From: Planctomycetota bacterium
GTDB taxonomy: Bacteria > Planctomycetota > Brocadiia > SM23-32
Direction of reading: 5' to 3'
DNA length: 5,264 bases
NCBI GenBank assembly: GCA_030604585.1
Contig: JAUVVP010000202.1
Span: forward strand, 1 to 5,264
Positions 1 to 5,126 of this stretch are shown in pieces. Position numbers and translations under genes: made by a program. Under the pieces are notes generated by a model that was not told the DNA's origin, did no database searches, and saw only the letters and a list, made by a program, of their open reading frames with translations. Numbering within the stretch: the stretch's first letter is position 1; every line of letters begins with the position of its first letter.

Positions 1-349
1 CGACAGCAAACAGTATCCCGGCCACGCCGAAGCCGCGAATGACCTGGACCGTCCAGGCGGTGTCGAGGTAGTCCTCGGTGTTGTCCCTGCGCTGAATGAG
101 AGCAGTGTTGAAGCCGGTCTGGGTGAATGTGTCAATGGCGGCGATTGCCAGCATGACGATGCCGAAAAGGCCGAAGTCCTCGGGGGAGAGTAACCGCGCC
201 AGGACGATGAGCTTGAGCAACTGCATGCCCCGGCGGACGATCCTGCCGGCGAAGACCCAGGCCACGCCCTTGACGACGCGGGCGGCTAATGGCGGCCCCG
301 ACGCAGCCTGCGTTTCCTGCACGGATCTGTCAGACCCACCGTCTGCCAT
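1..349 (-). CDS. Wzx/MATE-type polysaccharide flippase, N-terminal part (cut by the left edge)
   Basis: The gene runs leftwards off the window, and 116 codons are visible. After about 23 hydrophilic residues comes the pattern of the polysaccharide biosynthesis / O-antigen flippase family: a first membrane helix (about residues 25-50), the motif LARLLSPEDFGLFGI (50-64), a second helix (about 61-75), then TGFNTALIQRRDNTEDYLDTA (78-98 region), and a third hydrophobic stretch starting near 103. In known relatives (Wzx, TuaB, WzxC) this inner-membrane protein moves lipid-linked oligosaccharide repeat units across the membrane. The ATG at 349-347 is directly preceded by an in-frame GTG. A GAGGT lies 7 bases before the GTG and 10 before the ATG, so either could be the start. 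The family call is firm from the N-terminus, but the exact subfamily and substrate cannot be told from this fragment. It may open a surface-polysaccharide locus beyond the left edge. Confidence 0.85.
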   Translation of the reverse strand, partial: MADGGSDRSVQETQAASGPPLAARVVKGVAWVFAGRIVRRGMQLLKLIVLARLLSPEDFGLFGIVMLAIAAIDTFTQTGFNTALIQRRDNTEDYLDTAWTVQVIRGFGVAGILFAV

Positions 350-366
350 CACGGGGTGTACCTCGT

Positions 367-392
367 GGCCCGAGCAGAAGCGCTCCCGGGCC
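367..392 (-). other. Hairpin in the leader of the flippase gene
   Basis: GGCCCGAGC (367-375) pairs with GCTCCCGGGCC (382-392) around a 6-base loop, with a 2-base bulge. It ends about 17 bases before the flippase start and next to its ribosome binding site. It could be a leader structure affecting translation, the rest of a terminator, or a chance GC-rich fold. There is no U-tract. The surrounding stretch 350-466 shows no gene. Confidence 0.3.
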
Positions 393-466
393 CCCTCTGG
401 CGGTCACAGTGGATTGCTGCGCATGCGCCCGCCGCAAGGCTGCCAGGAGCGAACGCGGACACATCC

Positions 467-848
467 TCACCGCGTTCGCATAGCACGGAACTTGGGCGCT
501 TCGACACGGGACTGGGGCAGACTGTGCCCCCGGACAGGTCCGCGATGGCCTTGACATCGATCTTGGCGGTCGCGCGAGCGCCTTGTGCGGTCCCGCAAGT
601 GCCTTGTGCGGTCGCCCTCATCCCCTCAGTCGGGACCGGCCGACCCCATGTCAGGGCTTCAACCGGACCGGACGACCACATCCACCCCGTTGTCGCTCGC
701 ATCGCCACCTCGGCGCCCGACGGAAACGGCCTGAAGACCTCGACGATCTCCTCAGCCGCGTCCACGTCCAGGCGACCGTTCCCCGATCCATCCCCCTCCT
801 GATCGATGACCAAGACCCGAAGGTATTCAGGCCAACATCAATGTGAAC
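467..848 (-). pseudogene. Decayed IS110-family transposase, N-terminal fragment
   Basis: No intact reading frame exists here, but three frame segments line up in order with the N-terminal (DEDD, RuvC-like) domain of IS110-type transposases. The first segment, at 848-828, gives VHIDVGL with the first catalytic Asp. The second, from about 828, gives YLRVLVIDQEGDG, then GRLDVDAAEEIVEVF, then SGAEVAMRATTGWMW, and KIDVKAIADL near 541-570. The third, near 525-467, gives RGHSLPQSRVEAPKFRAMR and ends at a TGA. A one-base deletion near 826 would restore GLKYLRVLVID, and a second frameshift lies near 530. The Glu normally found before A(T/S)TG is Arg here, and a 21-base duplication sits between the two halves. 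The rest of the transposase and the element ends are missing. The family name rests on motif order and spacing read by eye, without a database search. Confidence 0.62.
574..615. repeat. 21-base tandem duplication inside the IS110 remnant
   Basis: Two adjacent 21-base units (574-594 and 595-615) share the core GCCTTGTGCGGTC and differ at only a few positions. A weaker third copy may lie just to the left (about 553-573, ending TTGGCGGTCGC). Because 21 is a multiple of 3, the duplication keeps the frame and adds the repeated TAQG residues to the transposase remnant. It is most simply a replication-slippage product in decaying DNA. Confidence 0.6.
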
Positions 849-980
849 GGTACTTCTCGCCGGACTGCTGCGCTCCAACAAGAGGAACCGGACGCCCGTG
901 CGCCCGTGACCATGGCCCACAGGAAAGCCCGCGGCCCATCAGGCGCCGGGATCGGCCTCTCCCCTTCAGCGGCGCCGCCA

Positions 981-1934
981 TCAGCAGAACCTGTCCCCGG
1001 GCTTTATGCGGTGCCCGCGGACGAAGTCGGCCGCGTCCATGGCCCGACCGCCGGACGGTTTGAGTCTGGTTACGGTGATCGGCCCGCCGCCGGTCTCCAC
1101 GAGGATGCCGTCCTTATCGACTCGTATGACCGTCCCCGGCTCGTGACGCTGCCGTTCCGCCGTCCCCCTCGTCCTGGCCGTGCCGAGCAGACTCACCCGG
1201 TGGCTACGGCCCTCCGCCCGGAGGTCACAGTAGGCGCCCGGCCAGGGGGTCAACCCCCGCACCCGGTCGTGTATTTCCTGTGTTGAGAAGGACCAGTCTA
1301 CCCTCCCGTCTGCTTTCGTCAACTTCCGGGCGAAGAAACCGCCCAGCCGCGGCTGCGGCCGGCCGGGCAACTCCTCGGCCGCCGCCAGCCGGTTGACGAC
1401 GTCGGCCACGGCGTCCGCGCCGAGCGCCGCCAGCCTGTCGGCCAGCTCGCCGGCGTTCTCGTCCTCGCCGATGGCCATCTCCCGCTGCGCCAGTATCGGC
1501 CCGGCGTCCAGCTTCGGCTCCATCCGGATCACGCTGACCCCGGTGCGGGTCTCGCCGCGCATCAGCGCCCAGTTGACGGGCGCAGCGCCGCGGTAGTGCG
1601 GCAACAGCGACGCGTGCACGTTGATGAACCCCTGCGTGGTCGCGTCCAGCACGGCCGGACTGAGTATCTCGCCGTAGGCGACCACCACGCCCAGCTCCGC
1701 GCCCGCCTTGCGCAGCGTTTCCGCAGCGTCCGGTGCGTTGGCGCTCTCCGGCTGGAAGACGTCCAGTCCCAGCTCGACGGCCGCCTCCTTGACGGCCGTG
1801 GGAGCCGGCCGGCCGCTGCGACCCCGCGGCCTGTCGGGCCGCGTCACGACCAGCTCGATGCAATGTCCCGCCCCGTGCAGCGCCCGCAGAGCGGGCACGG
1901 CAAAGGCCGGACTTCCCAGGAAAAGCAGTCTCAC
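981..1934 (-). CDS. fmt: Methionyl-tRNA formyltransferase
   Basis: This is a full-length Fmt of 317 residues, the usual size. It transfers a formyl group from 10-formyltetrahydrofolate to Met-tRNA(fMet) in the cytoplasm, making the bacterial initiator tRNA. The N-terminal Rossmann-like formyltransferase domain starts with MRLLFLGSPAFAVPAL. The catalytic core is present: N105 and H107 in FINVHASLLPHYRGAAPVNW, and D143 in PKLDAGPIL, matching the Asn-His-Asp set of the family. The linker motif KLTKADGRVDW (204-214) and GLTPWPGA (228-235) lead into the C-terminal tRNA-binding domain. The start is GTG, with GGGAGG five bases upstream, which decides it. The gene follows def by 57 bases on the same strand, the common bacterial pairing, so the two are probably cotranscribed. 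The gap contains a weak CTGCC/GGCAG hairpin (1962-1978). No clear terminator follows its stop. Confidence 0.97.
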   Translation of the reverse strand: MRLLFLGSPAFAVPALRALHGAGHCIELVVTRPDRPRGRSGRPAPTAVKEAAVELGLDVFQPESANAPDAAETLRKAGAELGVVVAYGEILSPAVLDATTQGFINVHASLLPHYRGAAPVNWALMRGETRTGVSVIRMEPKLDAGPILAQREMAIGEDENAGELADRLAALGADAVADVVNRLAAAEELPGRPQPRLGGFFARKLTKADGRVDWSFSTQEIHDRVRGLTPWPGAYCDLRAEGRSHRVSLLGTARTRGTAERQRHEPGTVIRVDKDGILVETGGGPITVTRLKPSGGRAMDAADFVRGHRIKPGDRFC

Positions 1935-1991
1935 CGGGGCCTCCCGTTCGGAGCGAATATGCTGCCGCGCCTTGGCAGTTCTGTAGGACCC

Positions 1992-2498
1992 TCAGCGGCC
2001 CTCGGCCTCGCCTTCCTGCTCGAGCTTCTTGAGCTGGTCCCGGATGGTCATCAAGGTCGTGGGGGGCACCTTGTCAATGATGAGCAGGCCATTGAGGTGG
2101 TCCAGTTCATGCTGCCAGGTGCAGGCGGCCAGGTCCTCGGCCTCGAACTCGACCCGCTCCCCGGCCAGCGTGTAGGCCACGACCTTGATCTTCTCGGCCC
2201 GGTGCAGCTTGACCCGCACCCCCGGCAGGCTGAGGCAGCCCTCCTCCAGCTCCATGTCGCCCTCGTGGTGGACGATGAGGGGGTTGACGAAGATACGCGC
2301 CCCTTCCTTTTCGAGTTCAGGGTCAATGGTGACGACCCGCCGGGACCATCCGACCTGGGAGGCGGCCAGGCCGATGCCGTCGAAGGCGTACATGAACTCG
2401 AGCATCTCCTGGGCGCGCGCCATCACTTCGTCGTTGACCTCTTGGACGGGGCGGCACCTCCTCCTCAGCACCTGGGCCGGGTAGAACTTAAGCTCCAA
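1992..2498 (-). CDS. def: Peptide deformylase
   Basis: The enzyme removes the formyl group from the N-terminal methionine of new proteins; it is a cytoplasmic metalloenzyme using Fe2+ or Zn2+. All three family motifs are intact. Numbered from the TTG start, they are GIGLAA (41-46), EGCLSLPG (86-93) and QHELDH (129-134). The metal ligands are C88, H130 and H134, and the catalytic residue is E131. I chose the TTG start at 2498, giving 168 residues, because ELKFYPAQVLRRRCRPV then matches the usual deformylase N-terminus and a GAGG lies 8 bases upstream. An in-frame ATG at 2561 would add 21 hydrophilic residues but has no visible ribosome binding site. The gene is upstream of fmt. The region before it (2499-2670) holds a REP palindrome and a possible promoter. 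It is a standard housekeeping deformylase; only the start is in doubt. Confidence 0.96.
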   Translation of the reverse strand: MELKFYPAQVLRRRCRPVQEVNDEVMARAQEMLEFMYAFDGIGLAASQVGWSRRVVTIDPELEKEGARIFVNPLIVHHEGDMELEEGCLSLPGVRVKLHRAEKIKVVAYTLAGERVEFEAEDLAACTWQHELDHLNGLLIIDKVPPTTLMTIRDQLKKLEQEGEAEGR

Positions 2499-2573
2499 CT
2501 TGCCGCCCTCAGTTCGTGTCTTCTCGTCAGGGCCCTCGGACGAGAGCCGCCCCTCGCACATCCGGGGCAGTAC

Positions 2574-2582
2574 AGCTTAGCA
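2574..2582 (-). promoter_or_regulatory. Possible extended -10 promoter element upstream of def-fmt
   Basis: On the minus strand TGC followed by TAAGCT fits an extended -10 box (TGn TAnnnT) about 75 bases before the TTG start of def. A good -35 at normal spacing is lacking: TTGCTT lies 21 bases upstream, which is too far. If real, transcription would begin within about 10-15 bases of the alternative ATG at 2561, which would favour the shorter protein. It is a weak call by eye in the only gap where a def-fmt promoter could lie outside the RAYT gene. Confidence 0.22.
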
Positions 2583-2612
2583 CAAACATGTTCCCGCCGA
2601 AAGCAAAGCCGT

Positions 2613-2640
2613 CGAGGGCACGGCACGCCGTGCCCCTACG
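2613..2640 (+). repeat. REP palindrome, copy downstream of the RAYT gene
   Basis: This 28-base unit reads CGAG then GGCACGGCAC then GCCGTGCCCCTACG. It is a nearly perfect palindrome with one mismatched central pair. It matches the unit at 3280-3307 at 27 of 28 positions and lies in the same orientation, so the two bracket the RAYT gene as direct copies. It would fold into a strong hairpin in DNA or RNA about 30 bases after the RAYT stop and about 115 before the preferred def start. REP units of this kind are the expected substrates of RAYT proteins. Confidence 0.85.
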
Positions 2641-2670
2641 CCTGCCCGGCGGCGAGACGCAGTTTCCCGT

Positions 2671-3237
2671 TCAGCAGAACGGCTCCGGCATGGCGGGTCC
2701 CAGGCGCTCGGGATTCTCCGGGTCGAGCGCCCAGTATTCGGGGTTTGCGAGGATGTACGCCCGGATGCGTTCCAGATCCTCCTCGTCCCTTATGACGTGC
2801 TCATAGTAGTTGCGCTGCCAGAGCGGCCGTCCCGGCGTCTGGCGTGCCGCGTTCATCCTTCGTGTTGCGGCAGACTTGAAAGAGCGCAGCACAGTTGACA
2901 AAGAACGCGGGACGGGGCGGCCGAATTGCGCAGCCGTAGGGGCACGGCGCGCCGTGCCCCCGTCGTCTCCTGTGATGAACAGAATGCCATGGAGATGATT
3001 GGGCATAACGACATACGCGTCCAGTTCTACTGCCGGCCGTAGGTCGGCCGTGCGGCGCCACTCCGCTTCTACCAGCCGCCCGAACGTGTTGAGCTGAACA
3101 CGGCCATTCGCCACGTGACCGAAAAGGCGCCTCCGATCCCGAGTGCAGATCGTCACAAAGTACCCGCCCTGGCGAGCGTAGTCATACCCTTGCAGGCGGA
3201 TGGAACGGCGATGGTGCTTCTGTGGGTCATACGGCAT
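2671..3237 (-). CDS. REP-associated tyrosine transposase (RAYT, Y1/HUH family)
   Basis: This 188-residue protein is complete for the family. It is a single-strand DNA nuclease related to IS200/IS605 TnpA and thought to mobilise or process REP palindromes. GYFVTICTRDRRRLFG (25-40) is the first strand of the fold. VMPNHLHGILFI (77-88) carries the HxH metal-binding pair, H81 and H83. WQRNYYEHVIR (140-150) carries the candidate catalytic tyrosine, Y144 or Y145. LERIRAYILANPEYWALDPENP near 155-176 is the usual C-terminal region. The ATG at 3237 begins MPYDPQKHHRRSIRL, typical of the family; the open frame extends far upstream, but only as antisense-like sequence over the dehydrogenase. The nearest purine-rich site, GGGAGG, is 13 bases away, so translation may be weak. 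Residues 93-100 (GGTARRAP) are encoded by an in-frame copy of the gene's own REP. Motifs appear intact, so it may be active. Confidence 0.93.
   Translation of the reverse strand: MPYDPQKHHRRSIRLQGYDYARQGGYFVTICTRDRRRLFGHVANGRVQLNTFGRLVEAEWRRTADLRPAVELDAYVVMPNHLHGILFITGDDGGTARRAPTAAQFGRPVPRSLSTVLRSFKSAATRRMNAARQTPGRPLWQRNYYEHVIRDEEDLERIRAYILANPEYWALDPENPERLGPAMPEPFC
2935..2962 (-). repeat. REP palindrome inside the RAYT coding sequence
   Basis: The same palindrome as in the flanks occurs here in opposite orientation, with CGTAGGGG on the left on the plus strand. The perfect palindrome GGGCACGGCGCGCCGTGCCC sits at 2940-2959, and one more pair (2939/2960) extends it. It keeps the RAYT frame open and encodes residues 93-100, in the variable loop between the HxH motif and the tyrosine helix. 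The match to the flanking units fails only on the CGAG side, which reads CCCGTCG here. Confidence 0.9.
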
Positions 3238-3260
3238 GACGTGGAGCTGCCCTCCCTGCT

Positions 3261-3279
3261 CGAGGGCACGGCGCGCCGT
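3261..3279 (+). repeat. Truncated REP copy in tandem
   Basis: The first 19 bases of the REP unit, CGAGGGCACGGCGCGCCGT, are repeated head to tail directly before the complete copy starting at 3280, with no base between them. The copy stops just past the palindrome centre, so it cannot form the full hairpin alone but can compete with the next copy for pairing. It lies in the 65-base gap between the dehydrogenase stop and the RAYT start. Confidence 0.85.
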
Positions 3280-3307
3280 CGAGGGCACGGCGCGCCGTGC
3301 CCCTACG
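3280..3307 (+). repeat. REP palindrome, copy upstream of the RAYT gene
   Basis: This is a complete 28-base REP unit with a perfect 20-base palindrome at 3283-3302 and the asymmetric ends CGAG and CTACG. It is in the same orientation as the copy at 2613-2640. Its CTACG end, read on the minus strand, supplies the TAG stop codon (3305-3303) of the alcohol dehydrogenase. The REP therefore overlaps the 3' end of that gene. Confidence 0.88.
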
Positions 3308-4430
3308 CGGGGCCTCGGCACACCTCGGCCAGGACGGCGCGCACGTAGGCCTCGTCCACGGGCGTGGGGTTCGCCTTGGCGGAACCGCTGCCGACGGCAT
3401 AGGCGACTATCTCGCGCTCCCAAGTCTCGTCGGGGTAATCGCCGAGCGTGCGCGGCAAGTCCAGCCGGTCGAGCATCGCGCAGAAGAGCTGCACCGGGTC
3501 GCCGCCCATAGCCGCACGCAGCGCCTCGCACTTCTCCGGGGCGGCCTGGATGTTGCTCCGCAGCACGGGCAGCATCAGCACGCCGCAGACCACTCCGTGG
3601 GCCAGGCCGTAGCAGAGCCCGACCGGGTGCGCCAGGCCGTGCACAGCCCCGAGCCGGGCGCTGCCAAGGGCCAGCCCGGCCATGTAACTCCCCTCCGACA
3701 TCGCCGCCCGCGCCTCCCGGCTGTCCCCCTCCGTGAAGGCCATCGGCAGGTGCTCGACTATCAGCCGGACCGCCGCAAGCGAGAGCGCCTCCGTCGTCGC
3801 TATCGCATGCACCGAGAAGAACGATTCGATGGCCTGCACAAGGGCGTCCACACCCGCAGCGGCGGTCACCTCGGGAGGGCAGCTCAGGGTGAGTTCGGGG
3901 TCGGTGATCGAGACCGTCGGCATCACGCCGTCGCCGCGAATGCTCTTCTTGAGGCGCGTGGCCGGGTCGGTCAGCACGCTGTTGCGCGTCACTTCGGCGC
4001 CGGTCCCCGAGGTTGTGGCGACCGCTATGTGGGGCAGGCCGGGGCGGGTTATTTGCCGGCCGCCGTGGAACTCGGCCGTGGGGGCATCCTCGAAGGCAAG
4101 GGCCGCCGCCGCCTTGGCCGTGTCCATCGCGCTGCCCCCGCCGGCCCCCACCACCAGGTCGCACCCGCGCTCCTGAATGGCCCGGCGAGCGGCGTCCACG
4201 GCCCCCACCTCGGGCTCCGGCGGCACCAGCTCGAACGGCTCAGCGGCCACGCCGGCGTCCGCAAGCAGGGCGACGAGCCGGTCGGTGACCCCGGCTTCCC
4301 GCAGGGCGCGGCGCCCGGTCACCAACAGGGCCCGGGAACCCAGTGCCGCCGCCTCCTGGCCGAGGACGCCAACCGCTCCCCACCCGACGTGCGAGGCGCC
4401 CGGGAAACTGAGCCGCAACGATTCAGCCAC
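3303..4430 (-). CDS. Iron-containing alcohol dehydrogenase family protein
   Basis: A 375-residue group III (Fe-type) alcohol dehydrogenase, expected to interconvert an alcohol and an aldehyde or ketone with NAD(P)H in the cytoplasm; the substrate cannot be told. The N-terminal dinucleotide domain has VVGAGGGSAMDTAK (93-106) and ATTSGTGAEVT (138-148). The metal-binding C-terminal domain has D195 in GVDALVQAIESF, H264 and H268 in GAVHGLAHPVG, and H278 in GLAHGVV. The usual second ligand His (DALTH in FucO) is Gln here, Q199, a variant I believe also occurs in other family members. After the second strand, LVTGRR (36-41) has Gly where NAD-specific FucO has Asp, which suggests NADP(H) use (inference). 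The start is GTG with GGAGG 8 bases upstream. The gene lies 60 bases after the deaminase and may share its transcript. Its stop codon lies inside a REP unit. Confidence 0.94.
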   Translation of the reverse strand: MAESLRLSFPGASHVGWGAVGVLGQEAAALGSRALLVTGRRALREAGVTDRLVALLADAGVAAEPFELVPPEPEVGAVDAARRAIQERGCDLVVGAGGGSAMDTAKAAAALAFEDAPTAEFHGGRQITRPGLPHIAVATTSGTGAEVTRNSVLTDPATRLKKSIRGDGVMPTVSITDPELTLSCPPEVTAAAGVDALVQAIESFFSVHAIATTEALSLAAVRLIVEHLPMAFTEGDSREARAAMSEGSYMAGLALGSARLGAVHGLAHPVGLCYGLAHGVVCGVLMLPVLRSNIQAAPEKCEALRAAMGGDPVQLFCAMLDRLDLPRTLGDYPDETWEREIVAYAVGSGSAKANPTPVDEAYVRAVLAEVCRGPA

Positions 4431-4466
4431 GGCACGGCCCTCCCCCTTCCGTCAGTGCCCCCGGCC

Positions 4467-4492
4467 GATCCGGGCACGCACCGTGCCGGATC
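4467..4492 (-). other. Strong hairpin at the stop of the deaminase gene
   Basis: GATCCGGGCACG (4467-4478) pairs with CGTGCCGGATC (4482-4492) around a 3-base loop, giving 11 pairs and one bulged base. The deaminase stop codon (4493-4491) begins inside the arm. No U-tract follows on the minus strand and the dehydrogenase ribosome binding site is only about 30 bases on. It could attenuate or stabilise the transcript between the two genes. Its GGGCACG/CGTGCC core resembles the REP units, so it might be a diverged copy. Confidence 0.5.
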
Positions 4493-5015
4493 AGTCCACG
4501 GCGTTGTCGGCCAGCTCCGGGGAGACCGGCGCCGGTTCGAGGCCCGCCTGTTCCGGCGGCAGCACCACCAGCTCGACGCCTGCCTGCAAGAGCATCTCGC
4601 GGGCCCGCTCGTCCGGGTAGTCCACGGCGGCCACCACGCGCTTGATGCCGACGTTGATGATCATCTTGGCGCAGAGGCTGCACGGCGCCAAGGTGGTGTA
4701 GACGGTGCCGCCTTCCATCCGGATGCCGTGCCGGGCGCCCTGGAGGAAGGCGTTCATCTCGGCGTGGAGACCGCGGCACAGCTCGTGCCGCTCGCCGCTG
4801 GGCACGTTCAGCTCGTTGCGCAGGCAGCCCGTCTCGGAGCAGTGCGGCAGGCCGCTGGGCGCGCCGTTGTAACCGGTGGCCAGGATCCTCTTGTCCAGGA
4901 CCACCAGCGCGCCGACGCATCGCCTCAGGCAGGTGGTGCGCTGCGCCACCTCGCCGGCGATGCGCATGAAGTACCGGTCCCAGCTCGGCCGATCCAGACC
5001 CTCACTTCGCTCCAT
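4491..5015 (-). CDS. comEB: dCMP deaminase (ComEB-type cytidine/deoxycytidylate deaminase)
   Basis: A zinc-dependent deaminase of 174 residues that most likely converts dCMP to dUMP in the cytoplasm, supplying thymidylate synthase. The active site is complete: [11 protein letters not shown] (80-90) gives the zinc ligand H84 and proton-shuttle E86, and [15 protein letters not shown] (107-121) gives zinc ligands C112 and C115. [14 protein letters not shown] (46-59), followed by the conserved Cys-rich segment to C64, is typical of the dCMP deaminase branch rather than of tRNA or free-cytidine deaminases. The last roughly 15 residues (160-174) look like a short non-conserved tail. The ATG start has AGAGG five bases upstream. 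A promoter-like sequence lies just before it, and it is the first gene of the minus-strand run. The name ComEB follows the Bacillus homologue; nothing here points to competence. Confidence 0.96.
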   Translation of the reverse strand: MERSEGLDRPSWDRYFMRIAGEVAQRTTCLRRCVGALVVLDKRILATGYNGAPSGLPHCSETGCLRNELNVPSGERHELCRGLHAEMNAFLQGARHGIRMEGGTVYTTLAPCSLCAKMIINVGIKRVVAAVDYPDERAREMLLQAGVELVVLPPEQAGLEPAPVSPELADNAVD

Positions 5016-5035
5016 CTTCGCCTCTCGTACGCGCT

Positions 5036-5065
5036 ATCTTAACCACAACGACACAACGAGCACAA
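5036..5065 (-). promoter_or_regulatory. Promoter of the deaminase gene (sigma-70 type, predicted)
   Basis: On the minus strand TTGTGC (5065-5060) and TAAGAT (5041-5036) are separated by 18 bases. These are good -35 and -10 matches, and the -10 lies about 21 bases before the deaminase ATG. The sequence here is less GC-rich than the flanks. Transcription would begin just upstream of the ribosome binding site. It could drive the deaminase and perhaps the dehydrogenase. Confidence 0.5.
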
Positions 5066-5067
5066 CG
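5044..5067. promoter_or_regulatory. Three CACAACG direct repeats over the deaminase promoter
   Basis: CACAACG occurs at 5044-5050, 5052-5058 and 5061-5067, spaced 8 and 9 bases apart. The copies cover the -35 and spacer of the predicted promoter. The arrangement could be an operator for a repeat-binding regulator or simple slippage-derived sequence. The repeats are visible; the role is inference. Confidence 0.35.
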
Positions 5068-5126
5068 TACGGGCAGGATTGAGAACGATCGAGCTGTAAG
5101 CACGTCGTCCGGTTGGTTTGCCTTTA

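Noticed and set aside
849..980. Possible small gene or terminator between fmt and the IS110 remnant
   Set aside because: I see only short GC-rich self-complementary bits (GGCGCC) and no supported reading frame, hairpin with U-tract, or RNA gene.
981..990. The 10 bases TCAGCAGAAC shared by the ends of fmt and the RAYT gene (also at 2671-2680)
   Set aside because: Both genes happen to end in Phe-Cys-stop; the match does not extend beyond the 10 bases, so I take it as coincidence.
1962..1978. CTGCC/GGCAG hairpin between def and fmt as a terminator
   Set aside because: It has only 5 pairs, a 7-base loop and no U-tract, and it lies inside a gene pair that is normally cotranscribed.
2499..2561. 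Longer deformylase from the ATG at 2561
   Set aside because: The extra 21 residues are hydrophilic and unlike the family, and no ribosome binding site precedes them. It is kept as an alternative in the def entry.
1596..2795. A 399-codon open frame on the plus strand
   Set aside because: It is antisense to fmt, def and part of the RAYT gene, with no recognisable domain; it is a GC-driven shadow.
2613..3307. The repeated palindromes as a CRISPR array
   Set aside because: The copies are irregularly spaced, in mixed orientation, one lies inside a gene, and there are no uniform spacers or cas genes.
3238..4164. N-terminal extension of the RAYT frame to 497 residues
   Set aside because: The extra 309 residues overlap the dehydrogenase in another frame and are Arg/Gly/Ala-rich low-complexity sequence. 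The family N-terminus begins at the ATG at 3237.
3297..5042. A 581-codon open frame on the plus strand
   Set aside because: It runs antisense to the dehydrogenase and deaminase, both of which have full catalytic motifs. Long antisense frames are common at this GC content, and its translation (rich in H, R, G) matches no family I know.
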